From contig CAVRUN010000005.1 of assembly GCA_963724435.1 (NCBI GenBank), positions 124,001 to 188,000 on the forward strand: 64,000 bases of DNA, in the 5' to 3' direction. The DNA is from AP-15 sp963724435 (GTDB taxonomy: Bacteria > Pseudomonadota > Alphaproteobacteria > ATCC43930 > CGMCC-115725). Below, one piece after another: positions 36,654 to 45,570 of the stretch (its first letter is position 1; each line of letters starts with the position of its first letter). The notes beneath the pieces are model-generated. The model was not told where the DNA came from, made no database searches, and was given only the letters and a program-made list of their open reading frames with translations. The position numbers were made by a program, and so were the translations under genes.

Positions 36654-38825
36654 ATGGCAGAATTGGCGATCGATCGGCGACCATCTGAAAAAGTAGCAGC
36701 GGCCGCTCCGGCCCCAACGGCGCCGCGGCAGCGCTACATTAACCGCGAACTTTCGTGGCTGGCGTTTAACGAGCGCGTGCTGGAAGAGGCGGGTAATGCT
36801 GCCCACCCGCTGCTCGAACGGGTGCGGTTTTTATCGATCTCGGACAGCAACCTCGACGAGTTTTACATGGTCCGGGTTGCCGGCCTCAAGGAGCTGGCGG
36901 ACAGCAAGATCCCGCTCACCAGCGACGACGGTCTCAGCGCCGAACAGCAGCTTGCCGCGGTCGCCGAAGTCAGCGATCGTCTCGTGCATCGCCAGCAGCG
37001 CTGCTGGGCAGAGCTGCAGCAGCTCCTGGCCAAAGAGGGCATCTCGATCCTCGGCCACGATGCGCTGACCCCCGCCGATCGCGCGTGGCTGCGGCAGCGT
37101 TTTATCGAAAGGCTGCTGCCGGTCCTGACGCCGATCGCGATCGATCCGGCGCATCCCTTCCCGTTTGTTCCGAACCGTGGCCTTGTGATGGTCGTGGAAT
37201 TGCTCCGCGACGACAATTCGCAAATCAACGCGCTGGTGACGATCCCCGAGCAGATCGAGCGCTTCATCAGATTGCCGGGGGAGGCGATCCGCTTCACTTC
37301 GATCGAGGCCGTGATCGTTGCTGTCGGGCTGGCCGAGCTATTCCCAGGAATGACCCCGGCCGGTTTTGGGACGTTCCGCGTGTTGCGCGACAGCGACATC
37401 GAAATTGAGGAAGAAGCACACGACCTTGTGCTGATGTTTGAATCGGCGCTGAAGCGACGGCGTCAGGGCCGCATCATTCGCCTGATGTTTGCCGGTGGCA
37501 CGCCGCAAAGGCTGTGCGACTTTGTCAGCCGCGAGGCCGGTGCGCGGCCCGCCGATGTCGCGGTGGTGGAAGGGATGGTGGGTCTGGCCGACACCCGCCA
37601 GCTGATCACCCCGGAGCGGCCGGACCTGTTGTTCCCGCCATACACACCGCGCTTTCCCGAGCGCATCCGCGACTTTGGCGGCGATTGCTTTGCGGCGATC
37701 AGGGCCAAGGACATCGTCGTCCATCACCCGTATGAATCGTTCGACGTCGTCGTGCAGTTCGTGCGCCAGGCGGCGCAGGACCCGAACGTCATCGCGATCA
37801 AGCAGACGCTCTACCGCACCTCCGAAGATTCGCCGATCGTTGCCGCCCTCGTCGAGGCCGCGGAATCCGGCAAATCGGTGACGGCGCTGGTCGAGCTGAA
37901 AGCCCGCTTTGACGAGGAGCGCAACATCCATTGGGCGCGGCGGCTGGAAACGGCGGGCGCTCAGGTCGTCTATGGCTTTGTCGATTTGAAGACGCACGCC
38001 AAGATATCGCTGGTCGCCCGCCGCGAAGGCGACTCGCTGCGCTCCTACGTGCATTTCGGCACCGGCAACTATCATCCGATCACCGCCAAAATCTACACCG
38101 ACCTGTCGTTTTTTACCTGTGATCAGGCGCTGTGCCGCGACGCCGCTCGGGTGTTCAATTTCATTACCGGCTATGCCCGCCCGGCGCAGCTTGAAAAGCT
38201 GGCGATTTCGCCTGCCGGCATCAGGGCGAAACTGCTCGAGATGATCGAGGCCGAGATCGCCCACGCCGATGCCGGCCGGCCCGCGGTGATCTGGGCAAAG
38301 ATGAACGCCCTTGTCGACCGCGAGCTGATCGACGCGCTCTACCGCGCGTCCGACGCCGGGGTGTTGATCACGTTGGTGATACGCGGCATCTGCTGCCTGC
38401 GCCCCGGCGTTCCCGGACTCTCGGACAACATCACGGTCAAGAGCATTGTCGGGCGATTTCTCGAACACTCGCGTATCGTGTGCTTTGGCAACGGTCACGG
38501 ACTGCCCTCGGCCGAAGCTGCGGTGTATATCTCGTCGGCGGATTGGATGCCGCGCAATCTCGACAGCCGGGTCGAGACCCTGGTTCCGATCGAGAACCCG
38601 ACCGTGCATCAGCAGATCCTCGACCAGATCATGGTCGAAAACCTGCGCGACGACGTGCAAAGCTGGCTGCTGCAGCCGGACGGTACGTTTGTCCGCGAGA
38701 CCCCGGCTGACGAGCCGCAGAGCGCGCACGTCTATTTTATGACCAATCCCAGCCTCTCGGGACGGGGAAGCGCGCTGCATCGGCCAAACAGACGCACCCA
38801 GCGCCTGCGGATCGGCGATGACTGA
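36654..38825 (+). CDS. ppk1: Polyphosphate kinase 1
   Basis: Transfers the ATP gamma-phosphate to polyphosphate. It starts MAELAIDRRPS, followed by YINRELSWLAFNERVLEEA, the conserved N domain. The PLD-like catalytic domains carry the autophosphorylated His in YVHFGTGNYHPI, and the second domain has RGICCLRPGVPGLSDNI. I start at the ATG 15 codons into the open frame because the extra residues are not family-like, giving 723 residues. The stop overlaps the corA start. It lies with phosphate and magnesium transport genes, which fits polyphosphate storage. Confidence 0.95.
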   Translation: MAELAIDRRPSEKVAAAAPAPTAPRQRYINRELSWLAFNERVLEEAGNAAHPLLERVRFLSISDSNLDEFYMVRVAGLKELADSKIPLTSDDGLSAEQQLAAVAEVSDRLVHRQQRCWAELQQLLAKEGISILGHDALTPADRAWLRQRFIERLLPVLTPIAIDPAHPFPFVPNRGLVMVVELLRDDNSQINALVTIPEQIERFIRLPGEAIRFTSIEAVIVAVGLAELFPGMTPAGFGTFRVLRDSDIEIEEEAHDLVLMFESALKRRRQGRIIRLMFAGGTPQRLCDFVSREAGARPADVAVVEGMVGLADTRQLITPERPDLLFPPYTPRFPERIRDFGGDCFAAIRAKDIVVHHPYESFDVVVQFVRQAAQDPNVIAIKQTLYRTSEDSPIVAALVEAAESGKSVTALVELKARFDEERNIHWARRLETAGAQVVYGFVDLKTHAKISLVARREGDSLRSYVHFGTGNYHPITAKIYTDLSFFTCDQALCRDAARVFNFITGYARPAQLEKLAISPAGIRAKLLEMIEAEIAHADAGRPAVIWAKMNALVDRELIDALYRASDAGVLITLVIRGICCLRPGVPGLSDNITVKSIVGRFLEHSRIVCFGNGHGLPSAEAAVYISSADWMPRNLDSRVETLVPIENPTVHQQILDQIMVENLRDDVQSWLLQPDGTFVRETPADEPQSAHVYFMTNPSLSGRGSALHRPNRRTQRLRIGDD

Positions 38826-39855
38826 TCTGGCGATCCCAGCGACCGGCCTCGCCCACGTAGATTCCACCAGCCCGCGACCGCGGCGACAGGGCGTCGTCAA
38901 CTGTGCGCTATATCAAGACGGTCGCCGGGTCCAAGACATTGCGGTCGAGGAATGCGGCGCGTTCGCGACCCGCGAGGGAGCGGTGGTCTGGCTCGGTCTC
39001 CACGAACCCGCCGCCGATTTATTGGAGACGGTCCGGCGGCAATTCGGACTTCACGAGCTGATCATCGAGGACGCCAATCAGGCGCATCAGCGTCCGAAAA
39101 TGGATGTCTATGGCGATGTTCTTTTTATCGTTTTACGGACCGCCCAGCTGATATCCGGCAAGATCCAATACGGCGAAACCCATCTGGTTGTCGGCAAAGG
39201 CTTTGTCGTATCGATCCGGCACGGCGCCTCGGCCTCTTACGCCGAAGTCAGGCAGCGCTGCGAGCGCAATCCGGAATTGTTGCGGCTCGGCGAAAGCGCG
39301 ATCGTCTACGCCATTCTCGACTTTGTCGGTGATAATTACTTGCCGATCGTCGACAAGATCACCGAGGAGCTGGCCACGATCGAGGACGACATTTTCTCGA
39401 CGATGCCGGCGACCGAAAAAATCGAGCGCATCTATCGCCTGCGTGCCGGATTGCTCGACATGCGCCACGCGATCTCGCCGATGGTCGAGATCTGCAATCA
39501 GCTGCGACGCCACGATTTTGCGATCAAAGCCGCGAAGATCCGTCCGTATCTGCGCGACGTGCACGATCATGTTTTGTTTGTCAGTGATGCGATCGCCGAC
39601 CTGCGCGAACGGCTGACGGCGGCTTTCGAGGCTAGCATGCTGCTCGCGTCGGCCCGGCAAAACGAGATCGTCAAGAAACTCGCCTCCTGGGCCGCAATCC
39701 TCGCGGTGCCGACAATGATCGCCGGCATTTACGGCATGAATTTCAAGTCGATGCCCGAACTCGAGTGGCCCTTCGGCTACCCGGCGATAATGGCGCTCAT
39801 GGGCGGGATCTGCGGTTATCTCTATTACCGCTTCAAACGCGCCGCCTGGCTCTGA
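38818..39855 (+). CDS. corA: CorA-family magnesium/divalent cation transporter
   Basis: Inner-membrane pentameric Mg2+ channel of 345 residues. It has a large cytoplasmic N-terminal domain, two C-terminal transmembrane helices and the signature IYGMNFKSMPELEW at the pore loop. The positively charged tail YYRFKRAAW is typical. The ATG overlaps the ppk1 stop by eight bases, so expression is probably coupled. A second CorA-like gene near 58.7 kb is clearly divergent. Confidence 0.93.
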   Translation: MTDLAIPATGLAHVDSTSPRPRRQGVVNCALYQDGRRVQDIAVEECGAFATREGAVVWLGLHEPAADLLETVRRQFGLHELIIEDANQAHQRPKMDVYGDVLFIVLRTAQLISGKIQYGETHLVVGKGFVVSIRHGASASYAEVRQRCERNPELLRLGESAIVYAILDFVGDNYLPIVDKITEELATIEDDIFSTMPATEKIERIYRLRAGLLDMRHAISPMVEICNQLRRHDFAIKAAKIRPYLRDVHDHVLFVSDAIADLRERLTAAFEASMLLASARQNEIVKKLASWAAILAVPTMIAGIYGMNFKSMPELEWPFGYPAIMALMGGICGYLYYRFKRAAWL

Positions 39856-39918
39856 CCGGCGCTGAGCATCTGCGATATCCTCGCGCAAGGTTTGGAAATC
39901 AAAGCGGAGATTTGCTGC

Positions 39919-40860
39919 CTAGACCGGCATCGTGCGGCGCTGGTGGGTGCGACCGATCTTGGCGGTTTCCTCGCGATGTCCGGCAATGACCCGTACCCCC
40001 TCGTCGAGCTTCTCAGCAATATTTTCCGGTGAGCCCGTCTCGAGAAACGCGATCCGATTGTTGCGGCAGGCGGCAAACACCCGCTCGCGTGCTTCGCGCA
40101 TCTCGGCGGGATAAGGCTCGCGCGGCACCGCGACATAGCCCAACGAAAGGCCAAGATCGCCCGGCCCTAACTCGGCAAAGCCGAGACCGGGAACGGCCAG
40201 GATCGCCTCGCAATTGGCGATGCCCTCCGGGGATTCGAGCTTGACGCCGAGCAGCAACTCGCCCGCCGGGTCAAGCGGCCAAGGTTCACAGCGTTGGATG
40301 TATTCTTCGGCCGAGATCCCCCAGATTGGCGCGGCGGTCGTCTCAGAACCGCGGCCGCGCGTGCCGATCCCGAGCCCGCCACAATCTGGGTTACGCACTG
40401 ATCCGCGCATCCGCTCGACCGGGGAGGGCAGGGCGGGGTCGACGCCCGCGCTGTGATGCGGATAACGGCACAATTCGACAAAGGCGCGCACCGCGTCGGC
40501 CGATTCCGCTTGGCACAGCAATATCCCATGCACCCCGCGGCCGAGGATCTGGCGGAATTGCCAGGCGTTGAAGCGCACATTGGCGGCGTCGGTGCCATTG
40601 ACCGGCGCCTCGACAATAACCGCGGGCGTGCGATGGGCGGATCGCGTCGGACCGCCCTCGATCAGCCCCGCCATGTATTCGCCGAGCCCGGTCATGTCAA
40701 AGGCGCCGTGTTCCATTCCGACATTGATGTAGTCGGCCCAGGTCTGGGCGTCTTCACGCCCTTGCGCGCGGGTCAACACATGCCCGCTATGGCCGCCGGT
40801 GTAGTAGATCGCCTGATCCTGAGCGAGCAATTCGATCGCACGGTTGATGCGGTGGGCCAC
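39919..40860 (-). CDS. HpcH/HpaI family aldolase
   Basis: Class II metal-dependent aldolase of the HpcH/HpaI group, 313 residues. The metal-binding glutamate is in GVKLESPEGIANCEAIL, followed by GFAELGPGDLGLSLGY, as in 2-keto-3-deoxy acid aldolases. I start at GTG (VAHRINRAIELL) because GGAGGAGGAA is well placed upstream; 17 extra codons are possible. Family members cleave 4-hydroxy-2-oxo acids from aromatic meta-cleavage. It is convergent with corA. Confidence 0.88.
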   Translation of the reverse strand: MAHRINRAIELLAQDQAIYYTGGHSGHVLTRAQGREDAQTWADYINVGMEHGAFDMTGLGEYMAGLIEGGPTRSAHRTPAVIVEAPVNGTDAANVRFNAWQFRQILGRGVHGILLCQAESADAVRAFVELCRYPHHSAGVDPALPSPVERMRGSVRNPDCGGLGIGTRGRGSETTAAPIWGISAEEYIQRCEPWPLDPAGELLLGVKLESPEGIANCEAILAVPGLGFAELGPGDLGLSLGYVAVPREPYPAEMREARERVFAACRNNRIAFLETGSPENIAEKLDEGVRVIAGHREETAKIGRTHQRRTMPV

Positions 40861-40936
40861 CGGGTTCCTCCTCCCCTCCAGAGATGGCGTCGCCGTTGAC
40901 CGCCGCCCCACCGCGGCTATAGTCGCGGCACGTCAT

Positions 40937-41022
40937 GCGGGCGTGGCGGAATGGCAGACGCGGCAGACTCAAAATCTGTTGCCAGTAATGGCGTGGAGGT
41001 TCAAGTCCTCTCGCCCGCACCA
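40937..41022 (+). tRNA. tRNA-Leu (anticodon CAA)
   Basis: Acceptor stem GCGGGCG pairs with CGCCCGC, followed by A and an encoded CCA. The anticodon stem CAGA/TCTG holds loop CTCAAAA, anticodon CAA, which reads UUG. A long variable arm (GTTGCCAGTAATGGCG) and the T-loop TTCAAGT fit a class II leucine tRNA. Total 86 bases including CCA. Confidence 0.96.
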
Positions 41023-41055
41023 TCTCCAGAAGTTAGCCTGCCGGTGCTAGGGTCT

Positions 41056-41090
41056 CCGTCCCGCGGCGACCACGCGTTGTCAGGGGACGG
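41056..41090. terminator. Possible hairpin downstream of the tRNA
   Basis: CCGTCCC pairs with GGGACGG across a GC-rich loop, 33 bases after the tRNA end. No T-tract follows, so its role as a terminator is doubtful. Confidence 0.3.
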
Positions 41091-41188
41091 GGTTGCATCG
41101 CTGATGTCCATGCCACGCTTGGCCGCGGCTCTAGGCGGGGTCTAGACTGCCCGTCCGGTGCTATCCGGCGCTAGGGAGGAAAGTCGGC

Positions 41189-42907
41189 ATGTATGATCTG
41201 GTGATCCGCGGGGCGGCGATTGTCGATGGGCTGGGCCATGAGCCGCGGCGGGCGGATGTTGCGGTTGAGAACGGCCGCATTGCCGATATCGGTGAGGTCG
41301 GGCGTCTGGCCGAGCGAGTGGTCGACGCCGGCGGGCTGACCTTGATGCCGGGCATTATCGACATCCATACCCACTACGACGCGCAGGTCACCTGGGACGC
41401 GACCCTGTCGCCGTCGCCCTCGCTCGGCGTCACCACCGCGGTCATGGGCAATTGCGGCTTTGGCATCGTGCCCTCCCCACCCCATCTGCGCGATCTGATC
41501 ATGCGCAATCTCGCGGTCGTCGAGGGCATGGATATCGACGCGTTGCGCGCCGGCATCAATTGGGAATTCCAGAGCTTCGCCGAATATCTGGCCGCGGTCC
41601 GCCGCCGCTCCCCCTACGCCAATCTCGCGGTCTTTGTCGGCCACTCGGCGGTGCGCACCGCGGTCATGGGCGAGGACGCCTCGGTACGCAAACAGCCGAC
41701 CCCCGCCGAACTCGCCGAAATGAAGCGGCTGGTGGCCGAGGCGATGAAAGAGGGCGCGGTCGGGCTCGGCGCCTCCTATTCGCTCAATCATTCGGGCTGG
41801 GGCGGTGTCCCGATGCCGTCGACGATCAGCGAGTTGGGTGAATTCGATGCGCTAGTCGGCGCGATGGGCCCACCGGGGCGGGGTGTCGTCGAGATCTCGT
41901 CGGGTCAGCGCCCGGTCGCCGAAATGGCGGAGATTGCCGGGCGCCACGGCCGGCGCATCTTTATGAGCACGGCGTTGGCGCTCTATAACGAGCAATACCC
42001 GCGCCGGGCGATCGAGATGTTCGAGGCCTGCGCCGCCGCCCAGGCGCGCGGCAATCAGGTCCATATCCAGTTGACCTGTCAGCCTTTGTCGTTCGATTTC
42101 ACGCTCGAAAGCGCCTATCCGTTTTACAGCCACGAGGCATTCGAGCCGATCAAGGCCTATTCGCCCGAACAGTTGAAGGCGGTGTTCCGCGATCCCGGGT
42201 TCCGCGAGCGCTTCCGTCAGAATCTGCGCGAGCCCCGCCCCGGCACGGTGTTCCAGGGCAACTGGCAGCGCGTTGTCGTCGCCGTACCGGCTTTGCGGAA
42301 GAACGCCGGGCTGACCAATCGCAATATCGCCGACATCGCCCGCGAGCAAGGGCGCGACCCGCTCGACGTGATGCTCGACCTCGGGTTAGAGGAGGATCTG
42401 CAGACCGCCTTCCTCGGGCTGTTCTTTAACGCCGTCGATGAAGGTGTGGCCGAATTGCTCAAGCACCCGGCCGGGGTCGTGGCGTTGTCCGATGCCGGCG
42501 CGCATCTGATGTATCTGTGCGATGCCGGGTTCGGGCTTTATCTGCTCGGGCACTGGGTCCGTGAGAAGGGTCTGTTCGACCTGGCGGAGGGCGTGCGCCG
42601 GCTGACCAGCCACCAGGCCGGGCTCTACGGCATCCCCGATCGCGGCCGCATCGCGACCGGCGCTTTTGCCGATCTGCTGCTGTTCGATCCCGCTGATGTC
42701 GGTGTGTCGCCGGCGCGACGGGTCAACGATCTGCCGGGCGGCGGGCCGCGCACGATCCGCGACCCAAAGGGCGTCCACGGCGTCTTTGTCAACGGCGTCG
42801 AAGTCTTCGACGGGCGTGATTATCGGCCAATGGCCAAGGGCCCGGGGCAGGTGCTCGACCGCTTTCTGCCGACCGGCCCGGCCCCGATCCGCAGCGCCGC
42901 CGAGTAG
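41189..42907 (+). CDS. N-acyl-D-amino-acid deacylase family amidohydrolase
   Basis: Amidohydrolase-3/D-aminoacylase family member of 572 residues. Metal-binding IDIHTHYDAQVTWD is near residue 60, followed by GVTTAVMGNCGFG with the bridging or adjacent Cys, then a mid-protein His (FVGHSAVR) and late ALSDAGAHLMY with the catalytic Asp. The usual HxH...D pattern is complete. The C-terminal strand region RIATGAFADLLLFDP is typical of the composite amidohydrolase fold. GGGAGGAAA precedes the ATG. The exact acyl substrate is unknown. Confidence 0.9.
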   Translation: MYDLVIRGAAIVDGLGHEPRRADVAVENGRIADIGEVGRLAERVVDAGGLTLMPGIIDIHTHYDAQVTWDATLSPSPSLGVTTAVMGNCGFGIVPSPPHLRDLIMRNLAVVEGMDIDALRAGINWEFQSFAEYLAAVRRRSPYANLAVFVGHSAVRTAVMGEDASVRKQPTPAELAEMKRLVAEAMKEGAVGLGASYSLNHSGWGGVPMPSTISELGEFDALVGAMGPPGRGVVEISSGQRPVAEMAEIAGRHGRRIFMSTALALYNEQYPRRAIEMFEACAAAQARGNQVHIQLTCQPLSFDFTLESAYPFYSHEAFEPIKAYSPEQLKAVFRDPGFRERFRQNLREPRPGTVFQGNWQRVVVAVPALRKNAGLTNRNIADIAREQGRDPLDVMLDLGLEEDLQTAFLGLFFNAVDEGVAELLKHPAGVVALSDAGAHLMYLCDAGFGLYLLGHWVREKGLFDLAEGVRRLTSHQAGLYGIPDRGRIATGAFADLLLFDPADVGVSPARRVNDLPGGGPRTIRDPKGVHGVFVNGVEVFDGRDYRPMAKGPGQVLDRFLPTGPAPIRSAAE

Positions 42908-42924
42908 GACACAGGCCAGTCAGA

Positions 42925-43983
42925 TCAGCCGCGGCGCTGCCTTTCGACCTGCATATTGGCGAGAAACGGCACCAGCGGGTGGGCGCCCATCGCGACCATC
43001 GTCCGAGTGTCGAGGGCGATCAACGCCGCGCGCTGAACATCCGTCAGCCGAAAGCGGTCGGCATAACCTTCGGCATCAGCGAGAAAGGCGGCGCGGCTGG
43101 CTTCGTCATGCGCAAGCTCCTGCAACGCCACCGTCAATTCGACCAGTTCGGGCCTGATCGACGGGTAGTGCGGCGCGGGCGGGGTTTCGGGCGGGCTCGA
43201 CCAGCCGAGCGAGGCATAGTTGTGATGCCAACTCGGCTCGAACGAGACGATATCAGGCTTGCGCTCCCCAAGCATGCCAGCGGCGCAGGCCCAACACCGC
43301 AACTCGACATTTCCTGATGCGTCGAGTTCGGCCGCGTCGTAGCCGGCCAGCGATTTGAGATTACCGGTGGCGAGCCTTTCCAACGCTTTCTTGTCCCAGG
43401 CAAGGTCGGGCTCGGCATAGCGCTCGGTGCCGGGGTAATGCGACATGCCGCCGCTCGCCAGTACCGCGGTTTTCAGCCCCATCGACGTTACGATCCGCGC
43501 CACGGCTTGGCCAAAGGCATAGCAGCGCTCGGTCGAGGGCTGCGGCGGCAGATAGGCGTTGACGTAGAACGGCAGCACCGGGTCGGTGACGTCGAGATGG
43601 GTCAGCGGAATGCCGAGCGCGTAGTCGATCTTGGCGACACTGGTAAAGGCTGGGTCAAAACCCTGCGCGTATAGCTGGCGCACGATCTCGAAACCGATCT
43701 CGCCTGGCACTCGCCAGTGGAACTGCCGGCCGGCAAAGGAGCCCCGCGCCTCATCACCGACATGGATCGTGAAGGGCGGCGCCGCGGTGTGGAAAAACTG
43801 CTCGGCATGGTCATTGGCAAAGATGATCCATAGATCGGGATTCAACACCTTGAGCCTGACGGCGATCGCGGCTGCTGCCGCCTTGACGCGCTCGACGGTG
43901 CCGCGGTCTTCGGTTTCCGGCATCGTGAAGAATTGCGGGGCATGAGGCAGCATCGCCCCGCCGATCACGCTCGACATCACCAC
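42925..43983 (-). CDS. Class III extradiol ring-cleavage dioxygenase, fused LigB-LigA type
   Basis: The N-terminal about 275 residues form a LigB domain (VIGGAMLPHAPQFF, NPDLWIIFANDHAEQFF, SGGMSHYPG) with Fe(II)-binding histidines. The last about 70 residues resemble the LigA cap (RAAFLADAEGYADRFRLTD, MVAMGAHPLVPF). Such single-chain fusions are known for gallate-type dioxygenases. Three start codons (GTG, GTG, ATG) lie in a row; GGGAG sits five bases before the first. It diverges from the arginine-rich gene with only 31 bases between starts. Substrate: a dihydroxylated, probably carboxylated, aromatic. Confidence 0.87.
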   Translation of the reverse strand: MVMSSVIGGAMLPHAPQFFTMPETEDRGTVERVKAAAAAIAVRLKVLNPDLWIIFANDHAEQFFHTAAPPFTIHVGDEARGSFAGRQFHWRVPGEIGFEIVRQLYAQGFDPAFTSVAKIDYALGIPLTHLDVTDPVLPFYVNAYLPPQPSTERCYAFGQAVARIVTSMGLKTAVLASGGMSHYPGTERYAEPDLAWDKKALERLATGNLKSLAGYDAAELDASGNVELRCWACAAGMLGERKPDIVSFEPSWHHNYASLGWSSPPETPPAPHYPSIRPELVELTVALQELAHDEASRAAFLADAEGYADRFRLTDVQRAALIALDTRTMVAMGAHPLVPFLANMQVERQRRG

Positions 43984-44014
43984 TCTTTCTCCCGATCAAA
44001 CATCGGCCGATACT

Positions 44015-45523
44015 ATGGCAGCTGATGTCACGCTCACGAGCGCCAAAATGCCTGCCGACGAAACAACCCAAATGCCGCCCGCCGACGATCCTCGCGATGA
44101 TCGAGCCAGCGTGCATAACCCCGAAACCCCATCGCCCGCCCCAACCGCTGATGCTGCGTCGGTGGGCGAGCATGCTGCCGCCAATCCGGGCGCCCAAGCC
44201 GAAACTGGGTTGGGCGAGGGCTCGTCGGGTGAGGGTGCCTCGGAGCAGGGTCCGCTGGGCGGCGAGCCTCATCGGCGGCGTAGACGCCGGCGCCGCCGCC
44301 CGCCGCGGGAGTTCACTGCTTCCCAACCGCCCGGCGCCGCGGGCGCGCCGTCGCATGATGCCGCGGCGGCAAACGACGCCGCCCCGGGTGCCTACCCGCT
44401 GCGTGAGCACGCCACTGGCGGCGATGCCGCAGACGCCGATTTAGGGGCGGGCATCAGCGCTGATACCGTAGCGGTAGCCGGCGCGGCAGCGCCGGGGGCA
44501 GCGCCACGCGAAGGTATGCCTAGCGATCGACCGCCTCGCCGGCGGCGCCGGCGACGCCGGCTGCCCCCGGGTGCGGTCGGAGCAACCCCGGCGCCGGGGT
44601 TGCTGGGGTCCGCATTACCGCCGGTCGATGCCCTGATGGGGGCGGATGGCGATGGCAATGATATGGCGCCGGAAGGATCCGCTTCACGCGAAGCCGGCGG
44701 CAGCGATGTGGGAGCAGGCTCGCAGCGTCCCCGGCATTATCTGCGGCGGCCGGTGCGCGGTCGTCGCCAGCTTCCCCGTCCGCCGGGTCTGCAAGCGGGT
44801 CTTGTGGAGACCTCGCCCGCTGCTGGTGAGACCCATCCGGGCGACGGCGGAAATGGGGCTGCTCCCCTTGGCGCACCGCGTGCAGAAGGCGAGTTTCCAC
44901 GTCGCCGGCGGCGTCGGCGTCCGCCGCCGCGAACCGGCGAAGCCGCGCCTGCGGGTGAGGGACGATCCGTCGAAGGCGCGCCGCAGGACGCGGAGCGCCA
45001 ATCCGGGCGCGGCAGTCCGCGCGGCCGGCGGCCCGGCGAGGACAGGAGTTATGATCGCCAAGCGCAGCGTCCCGAAGCACTGCGCCCTGGCGGACCTGGC
45101 CGCGACCCGCGGTCCGGCGAGGTCGTCGGCGGACGTCGCGATCGCGGCGAGCGCGGTGCGCGTGGCCTTGGCCCGGGCGGGCGTGATGGACAGCGCGGCC
45201 GCGGTCGCGACGCCGCCCCCCGGCGTGTCGAACAGAAACTCTACACCCTCGAATCGATGGTCGATCGCGGCTTTGAAGACGTGCCTGACGAAGCCGAGGA
45301 CAGCGGCAGCCGCCGCGTCCATTGGATGATTATCAAGCGCACCGTCGCCGACCAGAAAAGCGGCAAGCCGATGTCCGCGACCTATGTCTTGCAACGCGAG
45401 GGCGGCGAGACCGAATTTCCCAATCTCGGCGCGGCCCGCGCTGCCGCCAACAAGACCATCGTCCACCCGGAGAAACTAACGATGTCGAAGGCCGAACACG
45501 CCGCCGCCAAAAACAGCAAGTAG
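44015..45523 (+). CDS. Arginine-rich, mostly disordered protein with conserved C-terminal domain
   Basis: A 502-residue protein with no family I recognise. Residues 1-400 are Pro/Gly/Ala-rich and contain three polyarginine blocks of seven to nine Arg (near residues 87, 174 and 298, each followed by prolines), then an RG/RGG-like stretch (GGRRDRGERGARGLG). The final about 95 residues look globular: KLYTLESMVDRGFEDVPDE, RRVHWMIIKRTVADQ, FPNLGAARAAANKTI. The composition suggests RNA or DNA binding, or condensate formation. No ribosome site precedes the ATG and the divergent gene is only 31 bases away, so a later start is possible. A terminator hairpin follows. Confidence 0.75.
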   Translation: MAADVTLTSAKMPADETTQMPPADDPRDDRASVHNPETPSPAPTADAASVGEHAAANPGAQAETGLGEGSSGEGASEQGPLGGEPHRRRRRRRRRPPREFTASQPPGAAGAPSHDAAAANDAAPGAYPLREHATGGDAADADLGAGISADTVAVAGAAAPGAAPREGMPSDRPPRRRRRRRRLPPGAVGATPAPGLLGSALPPVDALMGADGDGNDMAPEGSASREAGGSDVGAGSQRPRHYLRRPVRGRRQLPRPPGLQAGLVETSPAAGETHPGDGGNGAAPLGAPRAEGEFPRRRRRRRPPPRTGEAAPAGEGRSVEGAPQDAERQSGRGSPRGRRPGEDRSYDRQAQRPEALRPGGPGRDPRSGEVVGGRRDRGERGARGLGPGGRDGQRGRGRDAAPRRVEQKLYTLESMVDRGFEDVPDEAEDSGSRRVHWMIIKRTVADQKSGKPMSATYVLQREGGETEFPNLGAARAAANKTIVHPEKLTMSKAEHAAAKNSK

Positions 45524-45524
45524 G

Positions 45525-45549
45525 CAAAGGCCCCAGCCTGGGCGCTTTG
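45525..45549. terminator. Bidirectional terminator hairpin
   Basis: CAAAG...CTTTG with inner CCCAG/TGGG forms a stem just after the arginine-rich gene stop and before the convergent VOC stop. A and T runs on the stem base suit termination on both strands. Confidence 0.6.
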
Positions 45550-45570
45550 TATGGGCGGCGGCGGCGGATC

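Noticed and set aside
37338..38900. Minus-strand reading frame of 520 codons opposite ppk1
   Set aside because: Antisense to an unmistakable polyphosphate kinase, with no family motif and typical shadow composition (His/Asp/Arg/Gly-rich).
44260..44960. Repeated CGGCGGCG/CGCCGGCG blocks that look like a DNA repeat family
   Set aside because: They are the codons of the polyarginine runs and follow the reading frame.
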